A stretch of DNA of 64,000 bases from Chimonanthus salicifolius (GCA_013350335.1 CM023539.1:66995449-67059448); one strand, 5' to 3'; positions 20,977 through 34,699 are shown, counted from the stretch's first letter. A program made the numbers and translations. Notes: generated by a model from the letters alone, not told the origin.

Positions 20977-21892
20977 GCCTGCGTTTGAACAGGGGGCAAA
21001 GGGATTACCTTTTTACCCTTGTTTAGTAATGGAAGGGTAAAGATAAAAATTTACATCTCCCTTATTTTTTTAAAATCCCTTGAAGCATAAGGGTTTTCCC
21101 TCTTTACCTTTCTTTATCCCTCTTTGCACCTACAGAGCAAAAATATTTTAAAATATTTTTTAATTGATTAATATTATTTAATAATTATGTTTCATAAAAT
21201 TTTATATTTATTTTTTATATTATATGAATTTAATAAAAGTTATTAATTCTAATAAAATTGTTAATATATTATCCCTCTTTACACCTATGGAGCAAAAATA
21301 TTTTAAAATATTTTTAATTAATAATATTATTTAATAATTATATTTTATTATTTTTTATATTATATGAATTTAATAAAATTATTTATTCTAAGAAGTTGTT
21401 AATATATTACCACTCTTTACCCCCCCTTCCCCACCCCCCCCCCCCCCCCCCTCCCCCTTGCACCTATAGAGCAAAAATATTTTAAAATATTTTTAATTGA
21501 TGAATATTATTTAATAATTTTTTTATTATTTTTTATATTAATAAAATTGTTAATATATTACCCCTTTTTGCTCCTACGGAACAAAAATATTTAAAATATT
21601 CTTTAATTGATGAGTATTATTTAATAATTATATTTTATAAAATTATATTTTAAATTTTTTATTATATTGAATTTAATAAAAAATATTAATTCTAATAAAA
21701 TTGTTAATATATCAGGTTACCCCTACTTATAGGTACTAAATAAGTTTTTTATCCTTAGGGTAAGTTCTTATTTTATCACTGCAATTACAAAACAAGATAA
21801 GGGTAACCCCTATGCCAGGATGGCCCCTACTCAAGGGTGACCCCTACTCAGGGGTAACTCCTGTAAAATTTATCCTTCATCCAAACGCAGGC
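20977..21892. mobile_element. TIR element with internal repeats, upstream of sulfiredoxin
   Basis: The ends are inverted repeats: GCCTGCGTTTGAACAGGG on the left and, on the minus strand, GCCTGCGTTTGGATGAAGG on the right. They resemble the ends of the 206-bp MITE in the LINE. Inside, a block (CTCTTTGCACCTACAGAGCA followed by AATATTTTAAAATATTTTTAATTGA) recurs about four times, near 21120, 21275, 21455 and 21560. A C-run lies at 21421-21455. The 3-bp flanks (TGT and TCT) do not match, so the insertion mark is eroded. No transposase is present. The element begins about 330 bp upstream of the sulfiredoxin TATA box. Confidence 0.65.
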
Positions 21893-22799
21893 TCTATCGC
21901 TCTCTAAAGTTATCCCTTAGTAAAAAGAAATTAGTAAAGGGAGAATACTGCGCTCAAGAGGGAATATTGCATTAGTGTAATGGTTTTAGGATTTTCCTCA
22001 TTCATCCCTCGTTTAAATCTTGGGTCAGCCGATAATTTTCTCTCTCCATCCGATATTTGCAACAAAAAAATTATTGGAATAAATTCAGGAAAATTTATGG
22101 TAAATTCAGAAAATTGGGAGCTTCTTGAATATGTAATTTTTTCATTAAATATCAGTCATTTACATATTTGAAGTATTTATTTTTAAGTTTCAAAAATGAT
22201 TTTTTATAAAATTAACAATAAATGATAAAAAATGATAAAAAAAAATTAAAAAATTATGTAGAATTTTTTTTATAAATTTAGTGATTAGTATTATGAATTT
22301 TTTAAATTTTATTCCTTATTTTATAAGCCACCTAAATTTAAATGAGGTCATTAACAAAACTAATTTAAATGAAAAGTGTTTGAAAATACACCAACTACAT
22401 CAAGATACATAAAAAATACATCAAATACATAAAAAATACACCAAATACAACGAAGTATCACCAAATTTTCTAAAAAATATATAACATCACTATGGATCAA
22501 GCACTTCGTACAGATAACCGGGCACGTGAAAATAAAACCTGACATATATGTCCTTCGTAAGTTGTTCATCGGTCAACGTGTTCTCAAATGTTGTTGACGA
22601 TGGATACTAATACTATCAATTATCAGAGGAGGGTTGCGACTGGTCATTAAAAAAATAGACATAGAGTGTATATTACTTGACAAGGAGTCTGTGTCTACGT
22701 GTCTATATCTAGATTGATCCCAATATCCTGCGCGCATATATCCAAATGAAACATACCTTGCACTTTGCCCGGGCATGTTTGGTCCGCCATGAGGTGTAT
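21893..22799. other. AT-rich spacer before the hAT remnant
   Basis: No gene is supported. A short ACACCAAATAC/ACATCAAATAC direct repeat lies at 22385-22470. The left end of the neighbouring hAT element may fall here, but I could not identify its inverted repeat or 8-bp duplication. Confidence 0.4.
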
Positions 22800-25765
22800 G
22801 TTGTCTATCCTCCTCTCTGTGATGGACTTGACTCATGTCAGGGTAATATACCCTGGTGGAATTTCTGGCTCAACATCCACAGCAACATTTTTCCGACCAA
22901 TATTGTATCCATCATGTAACCCATTACCATCATCTGTAGATGAATCAGATCTGGCCGACCCATAATCACGCCTACTAGGTGGTTGGCTTCCATCTATTTG
23001 TCCTCCTCCTCTGTGAAGAGTTGCCTTCTCATGTTGTCCTAGTAGGTCGCTCACTAACAAAATGACGACGTGGTGCCATCCTTGTACTTGTTTCCCGTCG
23101 CATACTTGCATTTGGGGGCAGGACCCACTGACTGAATGGTGGCGACCATCATTTTCCTCCTCATCCTCATCATCCTCCAGTTCTCCCAACTATATTTTGG
23201 TCTAAAAATGATACATTGAGATCGTTGAGTACCGGTTTTTCTTTCTCTTCGATCCATTCACTCAATGGATTTTTATAAGTGAATAAATATTCAAGGTTGA
23301 TAGGGACGAAAAATCTTCTCTATCAGTCAGCGCCAGCTCTGGGTACCTCATTAAATTCCATGCTTGTAGTTGTTGATTGCAGTGAAGGTACACCAAATCA
23401 TTTAGTCTTTCAGATGATAACCTGTTTTGAGGCTTACTGTGAACATATTTAAATGTTGACTAATTACGCTCGCAGTTGGTTGCACTGCTTGTTTGACTCA
23501 TCAACTTAATAACGTGCCTCCTTAACATAGGTGTATTGTTTCCAAAATATGTTCACCACTAGGTTGCGCTTATCATCGCCGTCTCTTTCAACTTAACTTC
23601 AGCGGCTTCATCAGCAAATGACTCCAAACGCATGTCGTATAAACACAATAGTAAGTCTGTATAATGTATGGGTGTAACTACAAAAACGATAAACACAATT
23701 AGTAAATCCGTATAATGAATATAATTTAGATGATCGAGAATGACATATCATAACAAACCAAAGTAATGCATCTCTGAAACATGTCGCCCATTCACCAGAA
23801 TGCATGACACTCATAATCTTCATCGTTCGTCTTATAGCATTACGAATTGTGTCCAAGTCTAGCCCTTGATCCAGTTCATGAAGTTTTTTCGAAAATGGAT
23901 TCAAATAAGACGTTTCCAAGTGGAAGTGCGATTAGCAAAAACATAAGAAGTGCACAATAATGAGATATAAACTCACATAGCAATGAAAAACTAACTTACC
24001 ATGACCTGTGGGTTCAAAATGAAGAATTGTTCAATACGTTTATTGATGATTTCCACATAGGGCTCCGTATCAAAAACTTTTCGAATTTCAGCTTTGGCTT
24101 TTAAGATGCATTGAAAGACATAAGGCAGTGTCGGTTTCTCGTCTCCATCCACAAATAGGAGTGTTGTTACTATAGGAGCACAGATGTTGATGGCAGTTGC
24201 GACACAGTCCCAGAACGATTTAGATAAAAATAGGTGCGTAATGTTGTCGTAATATCTTCTGTGTTTTTCGTTTCTCATGTCAAATGCATTTTTGAAGGAC
24301 TTATTATGCACCATCTTCTTCAATTCTTCCTTACTTCTTAAGAAGCTCTGCATAATAAGGAATACTGTGGTGAAACGGGTTACTGCATGTCACAGTAGTT
24401 CACGATGCTTAGTGTACTTCCTCATAACCTCTAGGACTTTAATGTGGTTGTATATAAATGTGATGACGTCCCTACACCACTCAATTAGGTTCTTGAATTT
24501 TGTCACACCAAAAAAGTCTTTGAGGATCAAGTCTATCGGTGGGCCGCACAGGGGGTCCATAAGATCCAAGGGTATGTGTTCTCGACGTTCTTCCCTCTCA
24601 ACTTATAGCCCGGTCCGTTGTCCATTACAATTTGGACAACATTCTCAGGTCCAACTTCTTCACAGACAGACAACATTAAACTACAAATAAAATCTCCATC
24701 ATTAGTTCGTATCCCAGTGTCAAACAATTTATGATACACTGTGCCACATTGATTATAAATGAGGAAATTAACGATACTCCGGTTATCGTCACTCTTCCAA
24801 CCATTCGTTATAATGGTTATTCTTGTATCCTTCCAGGAAGACTTAAAATTATCTACGCACTCCCGGATCCGCTATATCTCGTGCAGGATGAATGTTGTAG
24901 ATATATCATACGGTGATGGGAAGTTAATAGAGGGTCCAACAACTGTGGTTGCAAAGCACATGGCCATAAAATATGGATTCTCAATGTCTCTCGGTGGCCA
25001 GTGGACATCAGTGAAATACTTTGTTGCTGTCGTCCCAATGGAATGCTTCACCGACTTTCTGCTGGCTTGATTTATTTTTCCTTATTGCAAAGAAGTCGAT
25101 CTATCCCATATTGGGTCACCAGCACCATCTGTCTCTGAATTCACACCGTGGCGTTTATCTGCATCCCGATGTCCTCCTTTGAATGCATTTTTAATCGAAC
25201 TCCATCTACACTAACTTCCAGATTTTCTACTCGATGATTCGGTGGCAGTCCCTGTATAGAGAAAAATAACTCATTTATTGACATTTTAATTAATTTTGAA
25301 ATAAATTGCTATTTTTAGAGTAAACAAGAAATTAGCATGCACCAGCATGCTGGCCCATCTCATGTTTGCGGTGATTTATTTGCATTACACGCCGCATATC
25401 CCTGGCTTCCTCTGTCTGGCCTGGTTCCCCTTCTGAGGAAGATGATGGGACATTCTGCATGTATTGGGCCTCCATTTCATTTTCTAAGTAATCCCCCATG
25501 ATGTGACCCATAGCATGCTCTTCTGCTTCAGTCCTTTTTTTTTTTTTTTTTTCTGTGCATTGGCCTTTAGTAATTCCCCACAAATAAGTTGTGCTTCTGT
25601 TACTGCGCTTTTGCAACTTGCAACGTTACCCATCTTCCCAACTATATGTTCTTTCAAACAGGTAATTCTGCCTGAATTCATTTTCCCACAGAATTTGCAC
25701 TTCACTCGGTTATTACTATGTCGTTCACCAAACTGCCATGTCGGATCCTCTTTGTTTGGTGCCAT
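22800..25765 (-). pseudogene. hAT transposase, broken
   Basis: The minus-strand protein begins at 25765 with a BED zinc finger (VKCKFCGK...CLKEHI...). A DUF659-type region follows around 25050-24530 (WKDTRITI, INFLIYNQCGTVYHK, then VVQIVMDNGPGYKLRGK and TPCAAHR). The middle of the RNase H-like fold is at 24350-23990. The C-terminal hAT dimerisation motif lies near 23500-23330, reading roughly SSATNCERNWSTF followed by HSKPQNRLSSERL. Several stops, frame changes and a long A-run (seen as T at 25536-25553) interrupt it. The family is cut-and-paste transposases acting in the nucleus. This copy cannot make a full protein. Its terminal repeats were not found. Confidence 0.8.
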
Positions 25766-25927
25766 TAGTGATTAAGAAGTGCATGAAATGATATATATTA
25801 GTATTGATTATTGTTAATTTGTGATCTCTCTTTTTTTTTTTCAAAGAATCTAGACTATAAAATGAGAAAGTTGGTTTAAAAAAAATCATAATTTTTTGCT
25901 AGAGTTACCTACTTTTTGGCCATTTTC

Positions 25928-25963
25928 TGTGATGACCCACCCTTTTCCAACGCTTAAAATCAG

Positions 25964-26002
<39 letters not shown>

Positions 26003-26205
26003 TTTTTGAAATACAAATTAGGAAAAGACCGGAGTGTGCCACGACGCGAGCCGAGTCTGAGTCCGAAGACCCGACCCTCTACTGGCCCAACCTATCACAT
26101 GCGTAGAACAACCCACAAACATTTGTGCATGTGCTAGCACAACCTACAGAAAATGATTTGCGGAAATAACAATTGAGGAGATATTTATAACATTCAAACA
26201 TGATA
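25928..26205 (-). mobile_element. Remnant of a long gypsy-type LTR (3' end)
   Basis: On the minus strand this edge reads ...GGGTGGGTCATCACA, a usual terminus of long plant Ty3/gypsy LTRs. A (TA)n run lies at about 25964-25992. The piece is interrupted by the solo LTR at 26211-28839 and seems to continue beyond it. The other terminus was not found, so extent and class are uncertain. Confidence 0.4.
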
Positions 26206-26210
26206 CCAAA

Positions 26211-28839
26211 TGTTGATGTGCAAATTTTACATTTATAATCTCGTAAGCGCACGAATCATTTAATAGTATAGCGATTGAGTGCGAGGTTGAACCCAAAGGA
26301 AATCCACAAAATATATGCTTAAATTAAAATGGTACCTTTTAAAAAGATGTAATCTTAAGAAATCTAATATATGGAATTACAATTTAAATCTAGAAAACCA
26401 AAGTAACACCATCTTTATTTAATTTATGAATTTAACAATTCGATAATCAAATCCATCTTTTTATTACAATGGTGAAACATGAATGATGGTAGTCTCATCT
26501 TAATTAAAAGTCATATGTTTTAAGATAAAAATATCATATCTCGAGCCTTAGTTACTTGAATCTCGAGAGAGAGAGAGAGAAAATAGATAAGCATACAAGT
26601 ATAAAAACAAGAAGATAGATTGAACATTTAAAATACAACAAATAGACAAAATAACTAATGTAACTAAAAGACTGGAAATAAATTCGCAAGTAAAGTAAAT
26701 AACAGAATTTAAAAGTGCAGAATTTAAAGGTAGTTATAGAATTTTTCTTTCATCGCCCAAAATGAATAAATAAATAGGAAACCTAGATCTGAAATTCAAC
26801 GCATAGAATTCAAGATTCATTTTACACCTTTTAATTAAAATTTATACTCTTTGATCTAATTAAAGTTTGATCCTAGGTTCAACATTCACAACCTAAGCCT
26901 TTAATCAAATACATAATATAAAAAGAAACATAAAAGACATCATGAATAATCAGACTTTTCAAGAATCTAAAAATGGACATTTCTTATTTATTTAATGGAA
27001 GAATTTAAGTACAGGCATACATAAAATTGAGAACAAGAAAACAAAATGGAGACGTAAATTTACAACTCTCACTTGCAAAATCGTGTAGGACCTCATGTCT
27101 TCTTGTCTCTTGATCTTTTCTCATCAGCCTTTGGTCCTCTTGAGCTCTAGGTTAAATTCGAAATTTACTGCTGGCTTAGTGCTCTATTTATAGGCTCGGG
27201 GTTGGAATGAACGGCTGAGATTAAATCTAGGTTAACTTGTGAATTGATGGCTTGGATTGGATCTCATTTAAAGCGGATGGAGGAGATTTTATGTTAAAAA
27301 GGCCAAGGTTACAAGGCATACACGAAATCTGGGTCGCTTGGCTTAGTGGCTAAGCAATAGTGGAGAAAAATTGAGATTTAGGATTAGTTTGAAAAGTATA
27401 GTGCAAATCCCATTTTTCTACACATGTATCATCTTGCAGTTCTATTTTGACCTAGTAAACGTACGATCTTGAAATTTTGTAAACTACAAAGTTGAATCCC
27501 TTAATGTCTTCTTTCCAACGCAACAAGAGTTAACACAATTAGATATTTGAGTAGAAAGTTATGGTCAAAATACCAAAGCTGTGTCAAAATTTGTCTCCCA
27601 AATCCCATTTTTTTCTCCATTTCTTCCTCCACAAGGCTTCACACGAAATTGACAAGTCTAGTCCTTGCCTTTGGTGAATTTCGATTGCTTGGAGGAGGGG
27701 TGATGAGGTGTAGATGATGTGGCATGAACTTAAATGGGATTTTGGGTCAAATGCATGGAGAGATTTTAGTTGCTTGGGTTCCAAGTTGTTCTATAACTAG
27801 GGTTTTATGAATGAATGGTTATGATTGAATGGGACTTAGATCTAAGGTAAGTTGATTAAAATAAATTATATAAATGGTAGGTTCCTAATGGAGGTTGAGA
27901 TTCAAAGGTTGATCAAGAAGGATGATGAAATGCATGGCTTAAATCTAAAATGATGAATGTATGTAATGGATAAGTAAGGTGGCTCTAGGGTTTTCCTAAG
28001 TTTTTCAATGAAATGAGTTGTTGTGATGAAATGTCCTAAGATCTAATGGCTTAACTAATGGATGAATGATTAGGTGATGCATGGATGGTCATGATCCTAA
28101 GGTTAATCTATTTGATGGATAGATTGGATGACCTAGATCTAATATTATGAATGTATGGGTTGGATTTGGATCTAGGTTTGACCTAATTTTAATGCATGGG
28201 ATAGGATTTAAGATGGAGATTGGATGGTGTGTATTGATAAGGAGATGGACAAGGCTTGGGCGTGTGAATGGGTTATGGACTTGGGTTTTGGACTTATAAA
28301 TGAGCACATGGGTCTTCAGTGGACCTTGGACTTGAGCTTGAGGACTTGGGCTTTTGTTGGACTTTCAAGTGCACATTGGCCTGGCCCATCTGTGATATGC
28401 ACATGGACTGCCCATGGCCTGGCCCAATGCTAGCCTATGGAGCTTAGCTTGGCCCAACTGAAGTGGATCTCTGGCCCATTAATCTTGAATTTCAGCCTTT
28501 GCCTCTTGAATTGCAGGTTTTCTCTTCTAGAATTTAATAATTACATTCACCACTTTAAAATCTTGAATATTGATTTAATCTAGACTCTCATAGATAGATT
28601 TAGACCAGCTAATTTACATGAAATCCCTAAAAGCGGAGTAAAATTAATCATAAAAAATTCAGGTCTTCCGACTTAAGCACTAAACTTGCAATTATCCACT
28701 GTTTTAGCTTGATTTTCTGAATTCTCCATTTTTAATCTACAAAACTAAGAAATTATATTAAATGCACCAATATACACAGAATTGAGAGCTAACTACTTCA
28801 ATAATCAAGGGTAAAAATGTAAGATTTCAGTGCTCAACA
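26211..28839. mobile_element. Solo LTR A, 2,629 bp
   Basis: The element begins TGTTGATGTGCAAATTTTAC and ends TTTCAGTGCTCAACA. It is flanked by a perfect 5-bp duplication, CCAAA (26206-26210 and 28840-28844). There is no second copy within a plausible element length carrying the same duplication and no internal coding region, so it is a solo LTR left by recombination between the two LTRs of one element. Its left terminal block (GCGCACGAA, then TATAGCGATTGAGTGCGAGG) is shared with LTR B and, inverted, with LTR C. It contains no intact gene. Confidence 0.92.
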
Positions 28840-28844
28840 CCAAA

Positions 28845-30595
28845 TTCACCTCATTAACAAATATAAGAAATTACTCAAACCATAAGTCAAATTACCATAT
28901 TCAAGTCCAAAAATAGGAGTTATATCTATGCCATTATATTCCCACAAATACTCCTATGAAATCAAATTGTTCTACCAAACTATCAAATAAAGAACTAAGT
29001 TCTTCAAGCATCTCCTTCTCCACTTTGTTTAGGCTTGGCTACCACTAGGTCCAGCCTCTTCTCCTTTGCCATGATCTACATTAACATCTAAAGGGGAAAA
29101 ATATACAGGTTTAGTCAACTTGCCCATAAGAATTCCGACCAAGAAAATGCGCTACGAGTGTGATAACATAATATCATATAATCCAAAAGCAATGTTGGAG
29201 AAATCACATGTTATGACATAATATACATTTCTCAAAAGAACTCAAAGTATACTAAAATCTCATGATCTAGAAATCATACTTGATACTTATCTTATAATGA
29301 TATGCCATGGGTGTCATGTATCAATGAAATGTCATCCCATACCCATGCATCAAATCACACTAGTTATCTCATCTAACTAGTTTTATAATGGCCAGTTATG
29401 TCCAACAACATTTGTGGCGGCCACCACCAAGGTGTTGTTACCCATCCACAAGTTAACAGAGACTATCGGTGGAGTATGGACTCCTCCCTCTGCGGAGGGT
29501 TTTGGGACCTTCCCAGGAGCACTTTGGCCCAATTAACGTCGTAACATTCACAACAAATGGACGTGGCCAAAGTATAACATTTTAATATCATACAATAACT
29601 TTTCGTACACGAGACAAAACAATGTCCGGACAATTCATTCTTGGCTCGGTAATGCAATCCCTCCTATGCAAGCATGCATGAGGCACATGTATGCAATTAT
29701 GATGACAAACCATGGATCATATAGTTCTAATACTTTTGCAATATGTAAAACATCATGATAATTTAGCTCAATGAAAATCATGTTGAAAACATCATATTTT
29801 CATAATTCTAAATTTATAATTTCAAAGGAAAAGACAAGTATAATGATAAATATTTCACACTTATGTGCTTAAATAAAGTAGGAACTCCTACTTAATCTAG
29901 GATGATCAACAAAAAGGGTTACTCTCAAAGTCTCTCGAACACTCTCAAAGTCTCTCGAATGGTATCGGGACTACCCTCGGTTCCTTTGTCCATGTACATG
30001 TTTCAAATCATAATTTCATGTCATTATCATATTAATCTTTTTGTCTAATCTAAATAGGTCTAAACAAGACCCAATGGTCAACTGTATGATCTTTATAGTC
30101 TAAGAGACTCCACGTAAATATGATTTATCATTAAGTTCATTAGCCTTATTAAACTATCCATGTCTCAGGCTGACACATTGACACTGTCGATACATCGCCC
30201 CTGGACACAACCGACACATCGATCATGTCGACTGGCTCTTTCTGCTCCAGTTCATGTTTTCCACTTGTTCTCAGGTTATATGTATCGACCCAGTCGATAC
30301 ATTTAGGGGTACATTGGTTCGAGGGGTCGAGCACGTCAACATATCCTCTTGAGTTTGATCTATCAATATTCGTGTTTGTTCTCTGTTCTCAAACCACATG
30401 TGCATATACCCGAGGTGTCGACTTCGTTGACATGTCCTCCGAGGTTTGGTCTATTAACATTCATCATTCGTTCCCAAGCCGATATGTTGGCCTGTTCGAT
30501 ATATCTATCAGAGATCCGTGGGCATATCGACGCATATCTAACAAAGTTATATTTTGTGAATTGAGTGGCAGATAACAAGATTTTGTGTATGGGGA
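28845..30595. other. Probable continuation of the split gypsy LTR
   Basis: No gene is supported. The sequence has the texture of a long gypsy LTR on the minus strand (for example the GGCGGCCACCACC and GACTCCTCCCTCTGCGGAGG blocks). From 30165 to 30530 it carries loosely repeated motifs of the form GTCGATACAT and GTCGACATG. Boundaries are unknown. Confidence 0.35.
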
Positions 30596-30599
30596 ATAT

Positions 30600-31667
30600 T
30601 GGAAAGATAAAATGTGGAGGAGCTAGAGGAAAGAGACAAAATAACAGTGTGCGCAATGGGAGAGGAGTCACCGTTACCCAAAAGAACATGATAAGTGCCA
30701 CTGTAGTCAGACCGAGAGCATAGTGGGTGTGCATCAACTATCATATGATTGGTAGCTCTTGTATCAGGGTACCAATTGTGATCAGCTGGAGAGCAATCTG
30801 CATGCTGGTGAAGGTAGATGGAAGATTAGCATCGAAGGGAGGCTCTTGACGGTAGTGCTGATAGCAAGTGGAAGCACTATGTCCATACTTGGAGCAGATC
30901 TGACACTGAAGGACAGGAAACTGAGGATGTTCAAGAATACTGGAAGGCCTCGACCACGATTACCACGACCACCTCTACATTGTCAGAGCGACCCCGACGA
31001 CTATGGCCACCATGAGCATATGAACTGCACCCATGAGATGAGAGAAGAGCAGTGAGAGGCACGCCTCCATGGCTATCAGATGGGGTACTCTGTCCCAAAT
31101 GTGTGAGTTGGGACTCAAATAATAAGAGGTGAGCACGGAGATCTTGGAACACGGGAAGTGGAGGAGAGAGAATGGTAGTAGTGTAAAACATGGAATAATA
31201 GGGGCCAAGGCGACGGAGAATTGATGTAATAGTCTTTGTACCTTTGGAGAAAGAGAGCACTTGAATTAGCAAATGAGTGGCATTGGCAAGAGAATATTGT
31301 GAAAAATTGCGTTGTAGACAATTCCAAATCTTACGAGAGGTGGAAGGCCAAGAACCTGTGCAAGCACAGGTTCAGAGGACGTCGCAATAAGAATGCCAAC
31401 GAGGTTCTGATCCATTGCGATCCAGGTGGTGTAGGCAGGGTTTGGAGTAGATTTGGATTGGTCATCAGTAAAAAGGTATGGAGGGGGACAAGGGACGGTG
31501 CCATCAATGTAGGACCAATAGTGTTGACCAACCAAGAACGGTTTTATTTGGACATGTCAAAGAAGTTAGTTTGTCTCCATTAATTTAATGGAGACAAGAT
31601 GGGAAAAATTGGAGATTGTGATGGCATGAGCAGTGGGGGTTGAAGAGGAAACTGCAGAGGAGGCCAT
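30600..31667 (-). pseudogene. Copia gag-pol N-terminal fragment
   Basis: On the minus strand a start codon at 31667 opens MASSAVSSSTPTAHAITISN. Across two stops the typical Copia gag follows: VGQHYWSYIDGTVPCPP, then NPAYTTWIAMDQ and EPVLAQVLG. After a basic stretch (HGGHSRRGRS) comes WYPDTRATNHM, the region of the protease-like box in Copia polyproteins, then GNGDSSPIAHT. Integrase, reverse transcriptase and RNase H are absent. Stops and frameshifts show that it is dead. It is the 5' coding end of a Ty1/Copia element lying right to left. Confidence 0.8.
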
Positions 31668-32712
31668 CGTAATGACGAGGTGGGATGGCTGTTCTGAGAG
31701 GTGCCTTTTTTTTTTTCTTACAGTAGGGCTTGTTAAGAGAAAGAGGCAAGGCCGGTGGAAAAAGTTACTCCTATGATGGACTTAACCAATCCTTCATCAA
31801 CCCACGTAACTGCCGACAAACTATTTTGGATTGCTGGAATTCCCAGAGTGGAAAAAGTTACTCCTTTGATTGACTTAACCTTACCTCAGCAAACCAGGCC
31901 GGATTGGACCCGCGCCAATCATCAGAAAGGAAATCAGCGGGCGTGAGAAACACCGGAGAAGATCTGCTCGGGTGGAGAAGGGCAACTGATAAAGAAGCAA
32001 ATCGCAGGAGATCAACATGTGACAGCAGAGGGGGGATTGGCGCATGCAGTAGATCTGGGCTGGATTCAAAACGATAGATCTGATGCAAGGGAGAGGAGAT
32101 CTACAGGCAAGAATCTCTTCCAATGGAGACAGTGCGGTTGTCGCTCTCGGGTTTCAGAACCGAGATGGGACAGAGAGTGGAGAAGAGAAGACATACGTGA
32201 TCAACAGATCTGGGATGCCCAGATGTCAAGATGTGGCAAGAATGGAAGAAGGTCGCAAGAGGGGTGTGCCCAGAGGAGAGAGAGGAGTCTGGTCGTGTGG
32301 AAGGGCCGACGATGCAGATCTGGCGCAGAGCAGGTGTGTTGTTGAAGAGAAGAGGCGGGGATCATGCTTGGACTTGCAGGACTGATCATCAGATATGATA
32401 ATGGCGAGAAAGGATCTGCTGGATCTGTTCAGAGTAGAGCAGTAGGAGGAAGCAAAAGGGGCGCACCCAAATCCGGCGAGCAGCAGCAAGAAACAGTGCT
32501 GATTTGAGGCGAAGAAGAAAAAGGAAAGAAAGTCGGAGCAGAGAACGGCGCCAATCGAACAGAATAGAACCTTTGCAGAGAAAGAGAGGAGTGCACCGTG
32601 TGAAAAATGGCCTAAGATGCAAGATGGAGAGCCGCCGATAGCCAATGTAAAGATTTGGGAGAAAAAAAATCAAAGATTTGGGAACTGAGGTCTCGCTCTG
32701 ACGCCACCCTTC
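31668..32712 (-). mobile_element. Copia leader with possible primer-binding site
   Basis: The sequence between the gag start and about 32712 looks like an untranslated leader on the minus strand, with purine-rich plus-strand text giving several overlapping spurious frames. At about 32694-32706 the minus strand reads TGGCGTCAGAGC, two changes from the tRNA-iMet binding sequence TGGTATCAGAGC. A direct repeat (GTGGAAAAAGTTACTCCT) occurs at about 31754 and 31849. The adjoining LTR is not recognisable because a microsatellite follows. Confidence 0.5.
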
Positions 32713-32723
32713 TCATTATACAA

Positions 32724-32742
32724 TAAATAAATAAATAAATAA

Positions 32743-32839
<97 letters not shown>

Positions 32840-32874
32840 TAAGTATATATATAAATATATAGATGTTAAAACCT
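32724..32874. repeat. (AAAT)n and (TA)n microsatellite
   Basis: A short AAAT run is followed by about 100 bp of alternating TA with regular TACA interruptions. No other content. Confidence 0.9.
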
Positions 32875-34699
32875 AAGTATAGAAGCCTTCAATCAGGAAA
32901 CTTGATAAAGATAGAATAATATATATATGGTAGGCCAACCCTTTCCTCTAATGTAATGTTTGACTCCCCAAGGACGTAAGGGGATATTAGAGACAACTTG
33001 AGATAAATAGTAGTGGAACTTTCTATGGATTGTTTAAACCTATGGGATGTTTAGAGTTAATTATGACCAACGAAATAAAATAAAGAATGAATGGTATTGA
33101 GATGTTGAGACAGAATAAATGAGTAGGTGATAATTGTTGTCAAAAACTCATTTTTAGGAGAGATTTCCAAAATTTTGGTGGAAATCTAGAAGACCCGAAA
33201 AACACCTTGCAAGTGTGACATCTCACGTGTCTACAGACTTACGTGTTTCATAAAAAGAAAATTTAGTCACACGTCTTGAGGGTCGAGGGTTGATAGGTCG
33301 ACCATAACATTCTAAGAATGGTTTTGAGTCATTGTAGTCATTTAAAGGACATGCATCATGGCTAAAATTCAATTGGAATAAAAAAAATATTTTTGGAACA
33401 ATTACTACTCTCCAAATTCAAATACGAATTTTGTAAAGAATTTGTTCAAGCTTTACTTGAGGGCTTCGGTCGTTATCTAGATCTTCGGATCAATCCCAGG
33501 TTAGTACCATGAATTGATTAATTTCATTGTGTTTTAGGCTTGAGCTTCGATATATGCATGGATTTTCATCTTTCTCTCATTTTTGATTAATTAATTAAAA
33601 TTGAAATTAGGAGGATGAATTAAATCCTAACTCAACCTAAACATTGAGTTCATGGGAGTTGGGCCTCTTAGACGGATCATTAATCGCAATAAGAGAAGTG
33701 GTTCAATTGCTTGAAACCCAATCGATCCAAGGCTTTTCAAAATTGCAAGAATTTTGAACCCGAAATCCTGATGAGCGTAAGGAACGATAGGTTGTCTTCC
33801 CCGCTTTTCCAGAGTGAGAGTTCTTTGGAAATCCTGTGTACGGCATAGTTTTGGTTTCCATCACAAATTTGAATTTTTTTATTGTTGTTTGACCATCGTA
33901 ATTTTCAATTCAATTTTTTTTTTCATTTTGATGTAATTGGACTCTATTTTTATTTTATTCATCAATCTGAGAAATTATAAGTTCCGGACATTGATGGTAT
34001 GAGCCAATTGTAACTTTTACTGATGTGTGATCCATCTCTATTATTACTATTTGCCAATGAGAACTATGCTCAAAGCAGTTCTTTAAACAGTAGTGTGTGG
34101 TGACAGATTGAAGTTTGAACCGTGGAATTTCTTAGCTTGATAACATCCCGGACACAGTGTTTAAGATCAGCATCACTGTTGCTCGAAAACATCCCAGATG
34201 ATCTTATTAAAGAAGTTGTTTGAAGAAAAAAACAATTTCAAAACTGTACCCAGAATCCCGTAAAGTAAATTACAGAGCTTAAAAACCATATCAATTGGAC
34301 TCCAAAAATTCTGAAATTTCGGGTGTGGATAGCCATGTCAAAGAGCTTTCCAGCAACAACAAAACCAACTAGATCGAGTTCTGGAGCTCTAGTTGCGGTC
34401 ATTTTGGTGACAGAGCACAGAATTGAACAATTTTAGCAGAAATGATCTAAACGGGGAGTTGTCAATTTTTTTTCCAATATCACCTGATCTCGAAAAAATT
34501 TGAAAAAAAATTGTGATGGAAGATTCATTAGTGTCTGTCTCACGAAAAAAATTTAGGTGATTTTGTCTAGAATCTCAGATATAACATGTGCAGAACTGTA
34601 ATTTTCTGCAAGTACAGATTTCAACGACAGTTTGCAGAATTTTTTTATGTATCATTTGTACTAAAAAAATTTCAAAATAAAAATAAAAATTGAAAGGTA
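32875..34699. other. Unassigned repeat-like DNA
   Basis: No gene is seen. Parts (for example GGGCTTCGGTCGTTATCTAGATC near 33463 and GATGAGCGTAAGGAACGA near 33770) have the texture of a long LTR, but I found no termini. Frames are all short. Confidence 0.4.

Noticed and set aside
21100..21650. CRISPR-like or satellite array
   Set aside because: The repeated blocks are long, AT-rich and unevenly spaced, within a TIR element of a plant genome. There are no short identical repeats with unique spacers.
27330..27370. A tRNA-like stretch (GGCTTAGTGGCTAAGC)
   Set aside because: Only a D-arm-like hairpin is present. There is no anticodon arm or T-arm at the right spacing, and it lies in a solo LTR.
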